Of a stretch of 64,000 nt of DNA, positions 63,413-64,000 are shown in pieces. The stretch is from Betaproteobacteria bacterium HGW-Betaproteobacteria-9. Its GTDB lineage: Bacteria; Pseudomonadota; Gammaproteobacteria; Burkholderiales; Burkholderiaceae_C. Each line of letters opens with the position of its first letter. Position 1 is the stretch's first letter. The stretch is from the NCBI GenBank assembly GCA_002842215.1, contig PHCC01000011.1, positions 1-64,000 of the forward strand. The letters are read 5' to 3'. The notes beneath the pieces are model-generated. The model saw only the letters and a program-made list of their open reading frames with translations, was not told the DNA's origin and made no database searches. The position numbers were made by a program, and so were the translations under genes.

Positions 63413-64000
63413 TCACGCCTGCCGCAGGGCGTTGGCCAGCTCCACCGCCGACTTCACCCCCATCTTGTCGAACACGCGCGAGCGGTGCACCTCGACCGTG
63501 CGCACGCTGATGTTGAGCTGGTCGGCGACGAGCTTGTTGGGCAGGCCCGCGATGACGAGGTTCATGACGTCGCGCTCGCGCTCGGTGAGCGAGTTCAGCC
63601 GCTGCTGCACTTCACGCTGTGCGCGGCGCGCGGCCAGCACCTGGGCCGACTGGTTGAGCGCCTGCTCGACGCGGTCGACGAGGGCGTTGTCGGAGAACGG
63701 TTTTTCGCAGAAGTCGAAGGCGCCGCGCTTGACCGCGTCGACGGCGGTGGGCACGTCGGCATGGCCGGAGAGAAAGATCACCGGCATGACGGCCTGCCAG
63801 GGCAGGGTGAGCAGGTGTTCGAACAGCGCCAGACCGCTGGTGCCGGGCATGCGCACGTCGAGCAGCAGGCAGCAGGGCGAGCCGGGTTCGCTGTGCCAGC
63901 GCGCGATCTCGGTCAGAAAAGCGTCGGCACTGTCGTAGCCTTCGCTGAGCAGGCGACGCGTGCGCAGCAGCCAGGCCAGCGCGTCGCGCACGCCGGCGTC
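63413..64000 (-). CDS. FixJ/NarL-family response regulator (N-terminus cut by the window edge)
   Basis: 195 codons are visible; the start lies beyond 64000. The first residues (DAGVRDALAWLL) are the usual acidic pocket of a receiver domain. The phospho-acceptor is in CLLLDVRMPGTSGL, the Thr/Ser in VIFLSGHADVPTAV, the Lys in FDFCEKPF. A LuxR-type HTH follows (about 135-190): LTERERDVMNLVIAGLPNKL, VADQLNISVRTVEVHRSRVF. A sensor kinase gene should lie upstream, outside the window. Confidence 0.95.
   Translation of the reverse strand, partial: DAGVRDALAWLLRTRRLLSEGYDSADAFLTEIARWHSEPGSPCCLLLDVRMPGTSGLALFEHLLTLPWQAVMPVIFLSGHADVPTAVDAVKRGAFDFCEKPFSDNALVDRVEQALNQSAQVLAARRAQREVQQRLNSLTERERDVMNLVIAGLPNKLVADQLNISVRTVEVHRSRVFDKMGVKSAVELANALRQA

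Overview
The window is high-GC DNA with the gene content and tight ATGA/TGATG gene overlaps of a beta-proteobacterium of the Burkholderiales, most like Comamonadaceae (Hydrogenophaga/Acidovorax type). This is inferred from protein character; no rRNA, tRNA or other taxonomic marker is in view.

Layout. (1) 1-9.96 kb: a type I secretion and adhesin locus on the minus strand. It holds an ECF-type sigma factor, a 78-aa protein, an ABC exporter, an HlyD-type adaptor, a TolC-type outer-membrane protein, a Gly/Leu/Val-rich protein with six 57-bp repeats, and the first 243 codons of a large adhesin-like protein with an Asp-Thr dipeptide tract. A hipBA toxin-antitoxin pair lies in the opposite orientation inside it. 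(2) 10.2-14.0 kb: four poorly known genes, including an integrase-like remnant and a histidine-kinase-like protein without the phospho-acceptor His. (3) 14.3-38.1 kb: a Wzx/Wzy-type exopolysaccharide cluster preceded by a good sigma-54 promoter match. It contains a WbaP-like initiating transferase, GDP-fucose synthesis (ManC, Gmd, Fcl), an AT-rich strain-specific core (flippase, polymerase, acetyltransferase, glycosyltransferases and an unusual ParB-like/nucleotidyltransferase protein), WcaI, a VanZ-Gmm fusion, an O-antigen-ligase-like protein, Wza, a Wzc-type tyrosine kinase, a membrane J-domain protein, a TPR-like protein and a CpsB-type phosphatase. A Phd-like antitoxin coupled to an AlbA_2/ATPase gene sits inside it. 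The phosphatase is followed by a strong terminator, then a small FecR-like secreted protein with its own promoter and terminator, then galE. (4) 39.2-43.2 kb: a small spore-coat-U (Csu/CupE-like) chaperone-usher pilus locus whose chaperone gene looks frameshifted at its signal peptide. (5) 43.3-45.5 kb: a DUF1643 protein and a PAS chemoreceptor. (6) 45.6-61.0 kb: an apparent 14-gene minus-strand catabolic unit: NIPSNAP protein, L-serine dehydratase, a sugar-type ABC transporter, a three-subunit molybdenum hydroxylase with maturation proteins (CoxG-, XdhC- and MobA-like), a hydroxyacid dehydrogenase and an M20 amidohydrolase. It is headed by a divergent TetR regulator. (7) 61.0-64.0 kb: an alpha/beta hydrolase, mltA, a 48-aa membrane protein and a FixJ/NarL-type response regulator cut by the right edge.

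How they fit together: regions 1, 3 and 4 are surface and biofilm functions (adhesin, exopolysaccharide, pilus). Region 6 is an uncharacterised catabolic regulon. Two related palindromes with ATCGTC/GACGAT half-sites, one upstream of the transporter and one between NIPSNAP and tetR, suggest that the TetR protein controls both promoters. The most interesting candidates are the catabolic regulon with its operator pair, the Phd/AlbA_2 pair, the ParB-like/nucleotidyltransferase fusion, the VanZ-Gmm fusion and the membrane J-domain protein in the polysaccharide operon.
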